A DNA stretch of 60,000 nucleotides. Source: Phoronis australis. Its lineage: Eukaryota; Phoronida; Phoronidae. The stretch spans positions 236,499 through 296,498 of the forward strand of contig NMRA01000344.1 in assembly GCA_002633005.1 (NCBI GenBank), in the 5' to 3' direction. The notes beneath the pieces are model-generated. The model searched no databases. It was not told where the DNA came from and saw only the letters and a program-made list of their open reading frames with translations. Shown piece by piece: positions 25,701-38,600 of this stretch (position 1 is the first letter of the stretch; each line of letters starts with the position of its first letter). The position numbers and the translations under genes were made by a program.

Positions 25701-28700
25701 AAGAGCACCATAACTGAGCAAACAGCTCACAACTAGGTGTGAAAAATTCAACAGTTGACTCAAATTGCCACAAGTCCATTCAATTGTTCTGAACTTGACA
25801 TGAGCTGTCAGCTCAGCTGTGGTTCATTTGAGGCAAACACCTCAGCTTGTAGTTATCCGTGTGCCATAGTCTTTGGACAAATGGGTATGGATACAGGTCA
25901 TCATATCACCAAAAAAATGGAACTTGTTGCTATGGCGACAAGAGGAGGTCATTTCGTAATGCAACACAAACACCAGTGAAAAATCTTAGGACAGTGTGCC
26001 CCAATTGTAATACAAGATGACGTCTCCCAAGACTTGTGTGACCTGACAAAACATAGAAGAAACAAGCACACTAGTCTAACTCTAAAACGTGTGTGCAAAA
26101 CATCTAGAAACTTTTAAAATAAACTGAATAATTGGTTTGTCACGATAAGCGTTTGTCAAAGTTACACTTAGTAATCTCGTCTCACCTGGTTTTACAGGTA
26201 ATATCATTTTTGACTGTGTATCCACCTTCCAACCTTTTGATAGAGCAGCTGTAATGACAATAAACACTATAGGAAAGCACACACATACTGCAAACATTGC
26301 CAACATTCAGCTAAATACCAAAATAACACGGCCATGTTCTGAGACACATTCAATGCCAATATTACGTAGCTTTGGAAATCCAGTTTCTTAAAAGGTCTCA
26401 TCCATTAAATTACAACACCCCAAATTTGCTTATCCATTACAAACAGTTGAAAATATGTAGATTTAGATATACCTAGCCAACATCTTATTAATTTTTATTA
26501 CAGCAGGTCTAGTGATCGACACACATGTAACTCACTCTTAGGCCAGACTATCCATCCCCCTTATTTCATTTGTTAAAATTCATTGTTGACTTAATTCCCA
26601 CTTTCTCAACTCATTTCTACTGGAAGGTGTGGAACATTTGAAATGCTTATCATCAATGGACTTGTTTCATACAAACTGAACCTTCTCTTATAACATTCCA
26701 TACATCAAGTCCTAATCCAACAGCACAAACTTATTTGGTTACAGTGAACTTTGAGTACAGCATACAATATAGAAGGAACAGGGGATTCCCTGTATTAAAA
26801 GGAGTTTGGCTATTATTCAAGAAACTGCACATAGAGGAGCTGTTTTGGACCTGTTAAAGGGGCGATGGTGAGAAAATGTTTCCTGAGATCAACCCCAGCA
26901 CCGAATCCACCCTGGAATCCCAACAGTCACACCCTAATGCTCTTCTGTCAGAGTTAACACCCCCCTCGATAAATGGACGAATTTAAAGCATATTTAATAG
27001 GTAAAGTCACCGGCCATGACTTCAACTCGAGCCCACACAAATGTCAGTAAATAAACAAACCTTGAACAGCCTCTTCCTCAGGTGAACCCAGAAACTTTGA
27101 AAAGTCAGCAGTAGATATTGATGAATAAGCTTGACCCACTAAATTAAATGCCCTCTGACGGGTGACATCTGAAAGCATTACAGCACATTACAAATGAAAG
27201 GTAGTAGTTCAGAAGTTGACAATTTTTGCACGCCTCTAATTAATTTATTGATAAAAATCATAATATCCACAGGTTGTCAAGTAAGTTTTTTAGCACACTA
27301 AACAATGTGTAATACTTCCAGTCTGCATCTAAGAAAGAAAAGGCTTTTGATAGCTCTGCGATGAAAACACACAATTCCGCAAATTCCTGAGCAGTCACCA
27401 GGTATTTCTTGAATGCATCGAGTGAAACTATTAGATTTTAACTACACAGTTTATTCCTACCAACTGTTGCAGCTGTGATGGGCTTGACAGCATCACTCCA
27501 CTCCTTGTCCAAACACTCATATATCCCCGGGTAGTCTCTCTGCCACAACTTCTGGCCCACAGTCCATAACTGGGCAAGTTCAGCATTTGCCTGAAAAGAG
27601 CAAAAACAGTCAAGTATAACAGCATACGCTCTGTCAGAACATTGCAATACATAAGAGACGTGCTGTGAACTGTGCAAGGAGAGCACGTCATGGGTTGTCT
27701 TTTTGACATGAACCCACCAGGAAAATTTTCTAGCACCCATGAACATGGACTTAGAACACAGTTACGTTGAGACAAAAAGCTCCGCAGAACTCACGACTAT
27801 AACTGTTTTCTAGCCCTTCACAACTGTCACTTAACACGCTGGTCTTTCACAGAGTCTTGGTCAATGTCAAATCTCAAGTACACATTGAATGATATTGCAA
27901 CATACATGACGATTAGGGGTTCTACATTGACTAGTACATTTTTCACTGGCATCAGCTGATACTGGGAAAAGGGTCTCACCACATTACAGGTGGCACCAGG
28001 TAACTTTTTCTTAATGGTCAACTAATAATACTACATCACCACACCAATAGACCAATGGGCCCATCCTGGGTTAGCACAGCACCACTCTCTTTCCATGATA
28101 TTTACCCACAAATCCACAGTGCAATGTATGTCAAACAATGGGGCTTCTTGGCATACAAAATATGATAGTCACTATACCATAATCATTATGTAATTCATTA
28201 TTCTAACAGAGAAAAAATGATACTGAGGCATTTTAACTGCAATGCTGGCACCAAGTAATTGGAGAAAAGGACAGAGAGCAGTGTTGCTAACCATTCTGGG
28301 GTACATGGCATTTTGAAAAGTAGGCAGGGTCCAATTTGGCGAGTACAAAATTTTATGCAAATCTGTCGAGGACCTTTCAAGATGCAGAGTTAAACATAAA
28401 AAATAAAATTGCCACTAGGGGGCACACCAGTAGTCAGATCCGTCTGAAAGTTTTCTCATGCTGTCCCATTCATGAAAGAAAGACGTGTGCAAAATTTTAA
28501 GAATATACGTCAAAGGGTTTAGACATAGAGCAGCAGACGCCGGATGGACAAGGATGACAGTATACTACCGTAATCGTTCGGGTTAACGCCCATGCTCAGT
28601 TAACCGCCCATCCCCGACTTTAAGTGGATTTTCGATTTAACCACCCACTGCTCAGTTAACCGCCCTCCCCCGATTTTTTGGATTCGCCAATTTAACCGCC

Positions 28701-31700
28701 CAGGGCGTTAACCCGAACGATTACGGTAGTACTGCGCCCACACATAAATATGTGAGCACATAACAATAAATCTAATTGTACGTTTACGAAAAAGTTCATA
28801 TGTATCAGCAGCAACTTAAAAATATGAATTCTGATTTGTAATAATTTAAATGGAAGACGCACGCTCTTACATTGTCACCATCAATTGCTGTGCGTGGGGG
28901 GAGGGTGGCAACTGTTGGTTTTGCGCCTTTATTATATTATATTATATTATATTATATCGTTATATCAATATCTTTCACACACAACATATGTGCAATGAAG
29001 AATGAAATCGTTTTAATCCAACCTGCCTAATAAATTACCGCAGACATCAGCGAATACATCTGTAGCAGGACCAATTTTTTAGAACATCAGTCTGTTCCAG
29101 TCAGACAAGATGGCAGGTGAACCTCTATTTCAGGAAAGATTGTTAGTACGCAGTTTTGGGTGTAAATTGTGTGTAGACAGTTTAAGTACTTCGGGAGACG
29201 AAACGTGTTGACATAATACAATACGATGATAGATGTTTAGTAGTGAGAATTGTGTTTGAACAGGAAGTATCGTACAGTGAATGCAGAGCAATGGCAACAG
29301 CATGGAAATCTGTTTATGCCGACAGCGGATAAGTTGTGATAGCTTCACAAACCTAGATCATGACTGGCATAAAAAAGCGATCAATTTTAGCGCTGTGTGT
29401 AAGAGAACTGTGACGATTCTGTCGGACAAAAGCACTTCATTCCAACATGACTGACAACACAAGTGTTATCCCAAGTGACCTACTAGACCAAGTCTGGCCG
29501 CCACCGTGAGGTAGAGTTAGCATTGCAATCGGCCGCGCTAAAAGCAACACCTATCGGATGTCCGTGATACTAAGAATTTTGGCAACCACAAATTCCAAAT
29601 GGCAAGTTGAGATTTGACCAACTTGCCAATTGTGAGTTGAGCGTTTTCTTTTACCTTACAAACGTATAAGCGCAAACTACTGAAGAAACTAATTTCTAGA
29701 CTTACTACAAAACAGGTTAGACAAGTGGTTTCTGAGATGGAAACAACTGACAGTTTAGTATTGCAGCAGATTAGGTTCATTACATCAAATGTCCACTATG
29801 ACAAGAGAACATGTTATGCTTGGTCTGAAGGCCAAAAAAGAAATAAAGCAGCGAGTAATATCATAACAGTAAACAATCTCAATCAAACGGACCGGGTGTT
29901 TTTGACGAAAGGTTGTTTTATATCAGTTTCCAATTGTGTAGTTATACTTAGTAACACAGCACACTTTGTTCGTGTTCGAGTACTTACTGCCTTCACTGTC
30001 TGTGGTATTCTTTTCCACAAAAACTTCGCATTCACTCTATAAGAAAAATACAGAATTAAAGTACACCAGATTTAAAAATAGCATAACTGAGTTAATGATA
30101 AAACCAAAATCAAACTGAATGCAGTTTAATGGCTGATTCTCAGATGGAATTCACCAAAAACTGATTTTATATTAGCTTAACTATGAGAAACTTGACCTGT
30201 TTCACAGCACTGAGTACAAGAGCCACTATCCTCAATAAGCATTTTTATCAAGAACGCTAATCAAAATTACTTTTTGGACAGATGTTCAGCAGTGACCAAG
30301 TGTTCACATTTGACTTGTATGCAGACTTAACACAGTCATTGGTAATTCACAGCATACTTAACATTTTTTGAAATCATCACGGTACATCAAATTACCATGA
30401 CTAGCATCACTAACATGACCAAATGTTATTTGGTATGCTGATAATGATGAGATCTCAAGAATGCTGAGTTTTCTAAATTACAATTTTGTGTCCGTTTTAT
30501 GCAAACTAATGAAAATCTCAAAAATTTTGATAACATCTCAAGCAAAACTATAACATTTTAAAAACAATTCCTAATAGCCTTTGGAAGAAGAGTCCTTAAA
30601 TCATAATATATGAAAGGCTCGTATTCATGAATCTTAAATCATAATATATGTGAAAGGCTGGTATTCATGAATCCTAAATCATAATAATGTGAAAGGCTCG
30701 TATTCATGAATCTTAAATCATAATATATGTGAAAGGCTGGTATTCCTGAATCCTAAATCATAATAATGTGAAAGGCTCGTATTCATGAATCTTAAATCAT
30801 AATATATGTGAAAGGCTGGTATTCATGAATCCTAAATCATAATAATGTGAAAGGCTCGTATTCATGAATCTTAAATCATAACATGTGAAAGACTAGTACT
30901 CATGAATCTTGATGATAAAATTTGAAAGGCTCGTATTCATGAATCTTGAATCATAATATGGGAAAGACTCGTATTCGTGAATCTTGAATCATAATATGTG
31001 AAAGGCTCGTATTCATGAATCTTAAATCATAACACGTGAAAGACTAGTACTCATGAATCTTAATGATAAAATTTGAAAGGCTCGTATTCATGAATCTTGA
31101 ATCATAATATGGGAAAGACTCGTATTCGTGAATCTTGAATCATAATATGTGAAAGACTCGTATTCATGAATCTTAAATCATAATATGTGAAAGACTCATA
31201 CTTATGAATCTTTCAACATGCTAACAACAAAGCATTTTAAACTGGCAAGGATTCATTTACTTACGTATCATTTTTATAAATATAGAGGGCTAGTAACTGG
31301 CTGTAGACTGAGGCAGAAGCAACACCACCTGGTGACTGGAAAGAAAAACATACATTTTTGGTTTGCTAACTGATAACTAGTGTTGTTGGTATCTTAGTGG
31401 TCCGGCTACCATGGCAACAAGAAAACGTGTATTGTATTGACAAGATATAAATTGGAATAATGACAATGACAATGGTAATGATACAGTGAGAGAACAATTA
31501 CGCCTCATTTGTTTGGCTAACATAACACAACTGAACAAAGGAAAGACCACATGGTGGTCATGTGACTAGATCCCTGCAACTTTATTAGAGGAACAATAGA
31601 ACAGACAAGAACCCTCGTAACAACATATTAATTAGTTCCAGGAATCCCTTGATGGCATCACCAAATAAGGCAATACCCGACTTGTGCTGAAAGTGTATGA

Positions 31701-34700
31701 ATGTTCGCAAGGAACCTAACAACATTAGGGCTGAAAATAAAAACTAATTATTAAACGTGATTGTCTCTGGGCTCAACATTAAAGGTTCACCGACCGTCCA
31801 AGACAATCAGTATGTAGTGACCAATAATGGGCTAGGACAAGAAAATTATATTTCTACAAAAAATTTGTGACGAGACTGGGCAACACAATGCCTCTCGGCT
31901 GGCTATCTAGGAGTTACTGATACCCACCATCGGTTTCTGTACTAAGGATATCTCAAACCTTATTAACAAAATTGGTCTTTTTTACAAAATTTCACATAAG
32001 ATGTCTCGCGAAATACCTTATCTTCATTCTCAGGGAACTTCAAATACATATACCGTGTAGCGAGGAAAAGATTTAACAGATCCATCGTGGAACCGGACAA
32101 CCAAAGGTCAAAGGTTACAGGGTTGTCACCCAAATCGATTTTCCTGCCAGGCATAGTGCAGTTCCGTATGTACGCTCAGTCCTTTCATGCACCGAGTGGT
32201 CATATTATTGAGTCAACGAGGTGTACACAGGATAGAAAGAAGCTAGGGAAAAAAGTTAAAACTAGGTTTTGGTCATGAGGGAACTGTGCATCTGCAAGCC
32301 GTAATACATCGAGTCCAAGTCGCAGCACTGCTGGCCCATGTGACTTGGTGTTCATCATCACAGCAAGGTGTGAAAAGAGATGCATCCTCACCCAGATTCG
32401 TTAATAAAATCGGCAATTTGATTTTAGTCAGTGACCAAGGCGTTCCCTTCGGGTTGGAATGTGTCAGTCAGCCTCCACCCGAAGCACGTCAAAAATATAA
32501 TATTCAAGTGGCTATGTGTGTAGCATGTGTGTATCATGGTAGTGCAGGGTTTATTTTGAGAACTCCACTAGAAATGCACGCGTCCTATACCCTTTTGCAG
32601 CCACAAGTCCGGGGAGTCTCCCCAGCAAGAACTTTTTCCGTTAGTTGACTGTTCTCCTGCCCTGGGGGGAGGGTTGGGATCCTGCTAGGTTTTCTTTTTA
32701 TGATTTACTTCATATGTTTAGGATGTGCTGTCCTTTTATTATTTTTGGTACTTCTATATTTAACCTATGTGCGTTATTCTCTGCTTCCGGGAGAACTGTG
32801 ATTGTCATTCTAACAATCTTGGTCTACTTAGCAATGGCTTTATTTTCAGTAAGGGGGGATATGGTTAAATTTTTGGGAAGTTTTTCGTATCTGGTGAATG
32901 ATGTTGATTCCCAGGTGGGCCCTACACTTTTTTAGGGAGGAGGGAAATGTTGTACTCGTCAACATCATGCGTCCTTTATCTTTCTCTGGTGTCTTACGAT
33001 TTGTCAGTTTTGTGGTTCTCCGGATTTTTGTTTTATTTATACTGCTGGCGGGAGGCTGCTGGCAGTCTTTCAGCTGGCAATCAGGCTGTCAGGGACGGGC
33101 ACCTGGATTGGGTTTTACTGAAGCTTGAGTAACTGTGTTTTTAAGAGATTGGTTCACAGCTATTCAGAGGTAGTTAATATGTATACACATATTTTGACTA
33201 TTAATAAAGTTTGCTTATGAACCACATTTCTTTTTATTTCATACCCTATATTCTTCAATTATTCGTTTAAAACACACTCCCACTTCCCCACAAAATTTTG
33301 AGAACAGAAAATTTTGAAATTTGGCTATCTTCGGAACACGTCACATCAGGAACACATCAGAAATTCCTGACCTGATCACTGCCGACTCTGTCCATAGCTT
33401 TGTACTCTTGCCTGGGACAAATGGAATCTTTGGTTTTGTTAGAATCGGTTTATTATGTAACTTTTGCCCATTAATTCTCTGAAATGTGACACATATGCAA
33501 TTCAATAGTTTTCATTGGATTTCTGCCAAGAAGATGTTACTTATTGAGTGATAAAAATGCTCACAATTCGCATTGGACTTAGACTCATTTCCGGCGACAC
33601 CGACAACATGGTGACTTCTGCTGAACTGAAGGTCATGTTCAATCGGCTATTTTGTACTTGGTGAAGTTTTAACTTTGATACAATTTGATGAAAGCTGCAA
33701 CAAAAAAGCAACTTTGTAAAATGTTTATGTTTTTGTTCAAAAATATAAGGAATATTCTAATTATTGCAGTGTGAATATCCCATTCAGTTGACCATACACT
33801 CAGCTTAAAAATAGTTGAAAAAGTTTTGAAATCGTGTTTTCTATGAAAGTCAATTGCGCTTTAAGGTTTTATTATGTGTCACAACATATTTCATGTTTTT
33901 CTAAATTTTACGTATGAATTGTTCCTTCAATACATGCGTTGTAACTTTTTGCTTTCTTAATTCAAGTTATCAAGGCCCAAAATGTAAAGGCTCTTAATTA
34001 GAGTAATCGGCCATGTTGGATTGTGAAGCTTCCAGCCTCCAATCCTTTTTCCATGCAACTTCTTATTTTTTCAAATTATGCTTGTCGAATTCTAATGTAA
34101 GGAAATACCTGGTCGCCATGGTAATAGTTAGGCATATCCACTTTCATATCATGTAAATTCACCTTGTTGTTGGATAACGTTTGCATTGCTTAAATGTTCT
34201 AAAGTTCTGTGCATTCTAAGTTACTTATTTTGGTAAAAGATTAGATCATTTTGGATCACATATAAACTTTACTGTACTGAGATTATTTCAGTTGTGACTT
34301 ATGTACAGTAGCGGAAACCTTCAACTACACTGAAAGTCTCTTGTTGTAGAAACCAAATATATAATTATGACTGAAATCACTTGATTTTAATGTGAACTGT
34401 GGATTAAATCATAATCGTCCTCTGATTTGTTCTTTGATTTCTATGACTCAGTGACCAAAGCATGATAGAATTAACTTGCCGTAATGAACGGCTGAAATAT
34501 GTTCACTGGCATCTTCAGGTAATATTTCTTGATGCCTTGGGTTTATTATTATTTCAATAGATTAACACATGAATTTAAAAAAAACATGTTCAGAAGACTT
34601 CCATTTCAAGTGTTCTTGTAATTCTGTCATTGATATTGCCAACGCCACTCAAATTTCAATTATATACGTGGTTAAATTAAAAGATGACGCACTTTTTACT

Positions 34701-35423
34701 CACTGCTGAAAATGTAAAAAATGAAAACTGCAATATATTGTATTAGGCTTGATTACCTGTAACCAGTCTTTATATCTCCTTGGTGAATACAATTTAATCA
34801 TGCCAACAAATGGAGTTGAAAGGAAATATATGAAGCAAGCAAAATTTCGGAGGGTAGACTGCTTGTAGCCAATGCAATACACAGCTGTCTTCCCAGTCTG
34901 ACATCACAGATGGTTATGTAACCACATATGCCTGTTCTCAGAATTGACTTGGCTGAAGTCAGATAAGGTCATTACTGTCAGGCTTTTCTCATTAACCAAG
35001 CTGTGCGAATAAGAATTGACCTGTGCAACGGATTCACACAGTGCTATTATATGTTTTGAAAAGCAGATGTTTTGGTGTGAAACTATATCTTTAACCGGTG
35101 AGTACTTCTAGAGGCCTAGCTAGTGAACCTGGACTCCCACATTTCAAATCCTGGATGAGTCCGTGGTCCCTAAACAAGGCTTGGTGGCCTCCAAGCCAAC
35201 CAACGGCAAGGAGGCAAGGTCAAGGACACTCAGCCAACAGTTTCAAATAACTACAGTTTACAAGCCAAGATGATTAGACAAGACAAGGCAAATATAACCA
35301 CATATTTGTGGATTAACTACATGTAATTGAAACTGAAATAACAACACTTACATCTAATTCCTGAGTTTGTAACTCTTTCTCAAGGCTTGAAAAATCAACT
35401 TCCATAGTTTTCTCCGGCATCAT
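22704..35423 (-). CDS. COPS8: COP9 signalosome complex subunit 8
   Basis: Seven exons on the minus strand, in gene order: 35352-35420 (start ATG 35420, or 35423 as two ATGs are adjacent), 31265-31335, 29988-30036, 27461-27590, 27061-27168, 26186-26248 and 22704-22783. They give 189 residues with all phases matching; vertebrate CSN8 is about 209. Recognisable blocks are [65 protein letters not shown] and the end [17 protein letters not shown]8 is a PCI-family subunit of the COP9 signalosome, which removes NEDD8 from cullins. The family match is clear by eye. The small exons are spread over 12.7 kb, and introns 1, 3 and 6 are filled with repeats. Confidence 0.95.
23130..23400. promoter_or_regulatory. 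CpG-rich island with a perfect CRE inside a COPS8 intron
   Basis: This stretch is far richer in GC and CpG than its surroundings. It has the palindrome TGACGTCA at 23327-23334 and a second TGACGTC at 23295-23301. Either strand could start transcription here. Open frames over it are short and have no recognisable protein. It could also be a fragment of a GC-rich mobile element. Confidence 0.35.
24674..24889. mobile_element. 216-bp MITE with GGGCCCGTTCCAA ends
   Basis: The left end GGGCCCGTTCCAACAAAACT and the right end, on the other strand GGGCCCGTTCCAAGAAACTG, are inverted repeats that extend into CTGACTTA on both sides. The interior is AT-rich and non-coding. It lies in the large COPS8 intron 22784-26185. 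Confidence 0.8.
25137..25258 (-). mobile_element. Degenerate SINE-like fragment
   Basis: The stretch gcggtgcatcagacgtgcgc to gggcccactgcacaaaacac matches, on the opposite strand, the tail found at 14440-14515, and resembles 10415-10490 in the same direction. It is an old dispersed repeat without coding potential. Confidence 0.5.
28565..28729. mobile_element. 165-bp mariner-type MITE with TA target duplication
   Basis: The left end CTACCGTAATCGTTCGGGTT plus AACGCCC is mirrored exactly at the right end, ending in cgattacggtag, a TIR of about 27 bp. A TA dinucleotide flanks each side (28563-28564 and 28730-28731), as expected for Tc1/mariner elements. The interior repeats the motif cagttaaccgccc. 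No transposase is present. It lies in COPS8 intron 3. Confidence 0.88.
28931..28957. repeat. (ATTAT)n microsatellite
   Basis: About five uninterrupted copies of the five-base unit attat, within COPS8 intron 3. Confidence 0.9.
30595..31212. repeat. Minisatellite of about 36-40 bp, roughly 16 copies
   Basis: Units resemble AATCATAATATGTGAAAGGC then TCGTATTCATGAATCTTA. Two subtypes (GGCTCG and GGCTGG) alternate in the first half, and a later block of several units is itself duplicated. It ends about 50 bp from COPS8 exon 31265-31335, on the donor side of that exon. Confidence 0.9.
31963..33135. other. Unclassified sequence with several medium open frames
   Basis: This part of COPS8 intron 1 is unusually free of stops in several frames (32286-32648, 32645-32935, 32898-33128 plus strand; 31963-32154 minus strand). 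The plus-strand stretch from 32730 is hydrophobic. I recognise no family and see no conserved splice chain. A decayed mobile element is the simplest guess. The remaining intron DNA from 33136 to 35351 shows nothing supportable. Confidence 0.25.
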
Positions 35424-35687
35424 CGTGTGCCCACTTCCTGGTTCTCCGCGCAATAAAAAATGCCAAACGATTATTTTATATTAAATACCAATAGAGTTGC
35501 ATTGTAACTTAAACTAAGATGGAGTAAATACAATGTAATCTTAGAATCAATTGCCAGTGAGTTAGCCTAACAAAATCGAAGAAATTCAATGTCGCGACAC
35601 CGGAAACACATGCGATAAACAAGTGTTTCAAAACAAAGCCGTGTGTCATTGTTCTGGAGTCTAAGTTAAGAACAAAACGCATCGGTG
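35424..35687. promoter_or_regulatory. Probable bidirectional promoter between COPS8 and MPND
   Basis: Only 264 bases separate the COPS8 start (minus strand) from the candidate MPND start (plus strand). The interval has a CCAAT box at 35488-35492, an ETS-like accggaaa at 35597-35604, and another ETS-like core (acttcc) at 35433-35438. No TATA box in a useful place is seen. The call depends on the MPND first exon, which is a candidate only. Confidence 0.4.
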
Positions 35688-38600
35688 ATGGACGAGTGTT
35701 ATAAAGGTATTTACTCCTTGTGAAGCGTTGTTTATTGAGGTCGTACTCGTTTTCTCTGAGACCGTTCCTCCACCATCCACTTGTCTTATAGACAGTGTCA
35801 CCGTTTTGCCATTCCCCGTTTTGGGCGTTTTGACCACAGGCGTCCTCAGCTTCTGATCGTCATGTAGTGTATTGGGGACGATCAGAAGCTGAGGACGCCT
35901 GTGGTTTTGACTGGTCGTGGCGTAAATAAGGGCTGTGAAAGTCACGTTGTTATAAGTACCTTTTGCGCATAGAGGGAGTACTTAGGCTGAGGATTAGGAG
36001 GCCGTTGATGTCTTTGATTCGGTGCAACTCGAACAAGTATTGGCCATTTTTAACTGGGTATCTCCTGGCATGCGCAGCAGTGTTGCTATTTGTAACTGAA
36101 CGAAGGACTGCTCGAAGAAATTTGTTTACATTAGTATTTGATCTAGTTAGAATAGAAGGGAGATATAGACGGCCTCCTAAGGTGTCCCTGTATGCACAAA
36201 AGGTACTTATTACAATGTGACTTTTGATCTTTTAATTAGCGTGAAGCATAATTCGTTGAAATGCGCATGGAGCTTCTATTGGAGCTTTTCGGCGAATAAT
36301 GCCTCGCACTAATGAAAACATCAAAGTCACGTTGTTATTAGTACCTTTTGCTCATAGAGGGATACCATAGGAGGCCATCGATGTCTTTGATTCCATCCAA
36401 CTTGAACAATAGGAGCCAATAGAAGTTTCACCGTCTTGATGGCCAGTCGAGGTGGTGGCTCTGTCTGTTTGTCCTTGGACTCAGCAGCAGCTTTGACCTT
36501 GCCAAGCCACGTCAAGCCAAGGCCGTGGCAAGGACAAGGCCTAGAAAGCCAAGGCTTCAAAGCTTGGGCTAGGCTAGGCAATGACCATCGCCTCTGTTGG
36601 CCCGAAGCAGAGGCGATGTAGAGGCTATAGGCGCTCTGTACGCCGGAAGCTTTTCGGCGAATTATGCCTCGCACCGACTAAACCATCAAAGTCACGTTGT
36701 TACAAATACCTTTTGCGCATAGAGGAACACCTTAGGAGGTTGTCGATGTGTTTAATTCCTTCCAACTCGAACAAATACTCCCGTTATGAAACTTTTTCTT
36801 CGAGCAGTCCCTATTTCAGTTCCCAAAATCGTGAACTCAACTTTTTCATTTTTTTAACCAGGCCGAAGGTCAGAAGTTGCGGACCTACCGGCGAACTTTG
36901 AAAGCTGAAGTTCCCGCCCTTCGCGTACGTGCTGCCGGGAACCAGCCGTGCATTTGCCGTGTTGTTAAACATTAAAATGTCAAATATGTGCAAAAAGACT
37001 ATTAAATGTCATATCAACAGCATTTGTTTTTATCAAATACAAACAATGATTCATTGAAATACAATCAGTTTCAAGTAACGCCAATTAAAGACAAGTATAA
37101 GTGGTGGCATTTTGGAAACGAACATTTGACTGCCAAGACCGCAATGGCTCACCTTTGGCCTATTTAAAGATTGAGGTCATGAATTGGAGCGTGCGCAGTA
37201 TAAAAAAGTTGAGTTCACGATTTTGGGAACTGAAATAGGGACTGCTCGAAGAAAAAGTTTCATAACGGGAGTATTTGTTCGAGTTGGAAGGAATTAAACA
37301 CATCGACAACCTCCTAAGGTGTTCCTCTATGCGCAAAAGGTATTTGTAACAACGTGACTTTGATGGTTTAGTCGGTGCGAGGCATAATTCGCCGAAAAGC
37401 TTCCGGCGTACAGAGCGCCTATAGCCTCTACATCGCCTCTGCTTCGGGCCAACAGAGGCGATGGTCATTGCCTAGGGCTAGGCTTGTTATGTATATAAGG
37501 TATATGAAAACCCACAAAAGTGAACAAGGTGTCTGGTCCTATGATCCTGTCTTGAATGTACTTAGTAATAGGCGAGATTACCTGACCCGGGAATCGAACC
37601 AGCAACCCCCTTAAAACCAGCGAGTGTGGTAACGATTCAGCTAATAGACAATTGCCCCTTAGCTTAGCGATTGGCTAATAGAGGCTCGTATGATTCACCG
37701 GAAGCAAGTCTACATCTTCAATGCAACAGACCCAATAGTCATGTCCACCCTGGGCAGAAGTTGATCTAATGGGGATAGTAAATGTGGTGTTGAGATTGGG
37801 TGCATTTTTCAATTTTTGGTCATATGTCCTAATGAAAATATGTCAAACTATTCAGGGCAGTTGATCTACATAATATGCATATTGATGATATAACAAGACG
37901 TCAAGCAATCGTAGTTTTGTCTGATGAATCTAAAATCAATCTCATTATTCATACTTTTTCAGTCATAAGAGTAAAACAGTTGAATATGTCATGGGCGGCG
38001 CTCCATAGGGGGCTGAGGGGGCTATGGCCCCTCACTTTCTTCAGTGCTACGCCACCCATGTGTGTCCTTTAAACATTGTGACTTGATTTTGAACGGGAAT
38101 TACAATTTAGTCCATGGTTTTATCAAGTACTTCCTGTAAACTACTCTAAATGCAGCAAACTAAACAATTATTTTCGATACTACATGGGGTTTTCAAAGAA
38201 AATTATGTCAAGGTCATCCACAGATGCTGGATTATGAAAATGTCTGTGATGAATTCCTGTTTTAGTATAGCTTGCTGTTGGTAATGGTTTTGTATAGCTT
38301 ACTCATTATTTTATAAGGTTGTTGTATTTAATGATTTAGTTATCAGGTACAGTAATTTTTTATTTTGTATATATAGGTTGCTGTTTTAATGATTTAGTTA
38401 TCAGGAACAGTAATTTTTATTTTGTATAGCTTGCTGTTTTTAATGATTTAGTTATCAGGTATAGTAATGTTTATTTTGTATATAGCTTGCTGTTTTTAAT
38501 GATTTAGTTATCAGGAACAGTAATTTTTATTTTGTATAGCTTGCTGTTTTTAATGATTTAGTTATCAGGTACAGTAATGTTTATTTTGTCTTATTGCGGG

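Noticed and set aside
31963-32154. Extra COPS8 exon ([15 protein letters not shown])
   Set aside because: COPS8 exons 35352 and 31335 join directly in phase and match the family without a gap, so there is no room for it.
32645-33132. Membrane protein gene
   Set aside because: The hydrophobic frames overlap each other, have no recognisable family and no exon structure; the T-rich base content explains the hydrophobicity.
34700-34882. Possible exon reading [14 protein letters not shown] before a GT
   Set aside because: It does not match COPS8 and no partner exon with fitting phase was found.
36581-37468. Two identical open frames of about 100 codons
   Set aside because: They are the same stretch of the two arms of a foldback element; no homology to a protein family is visible.
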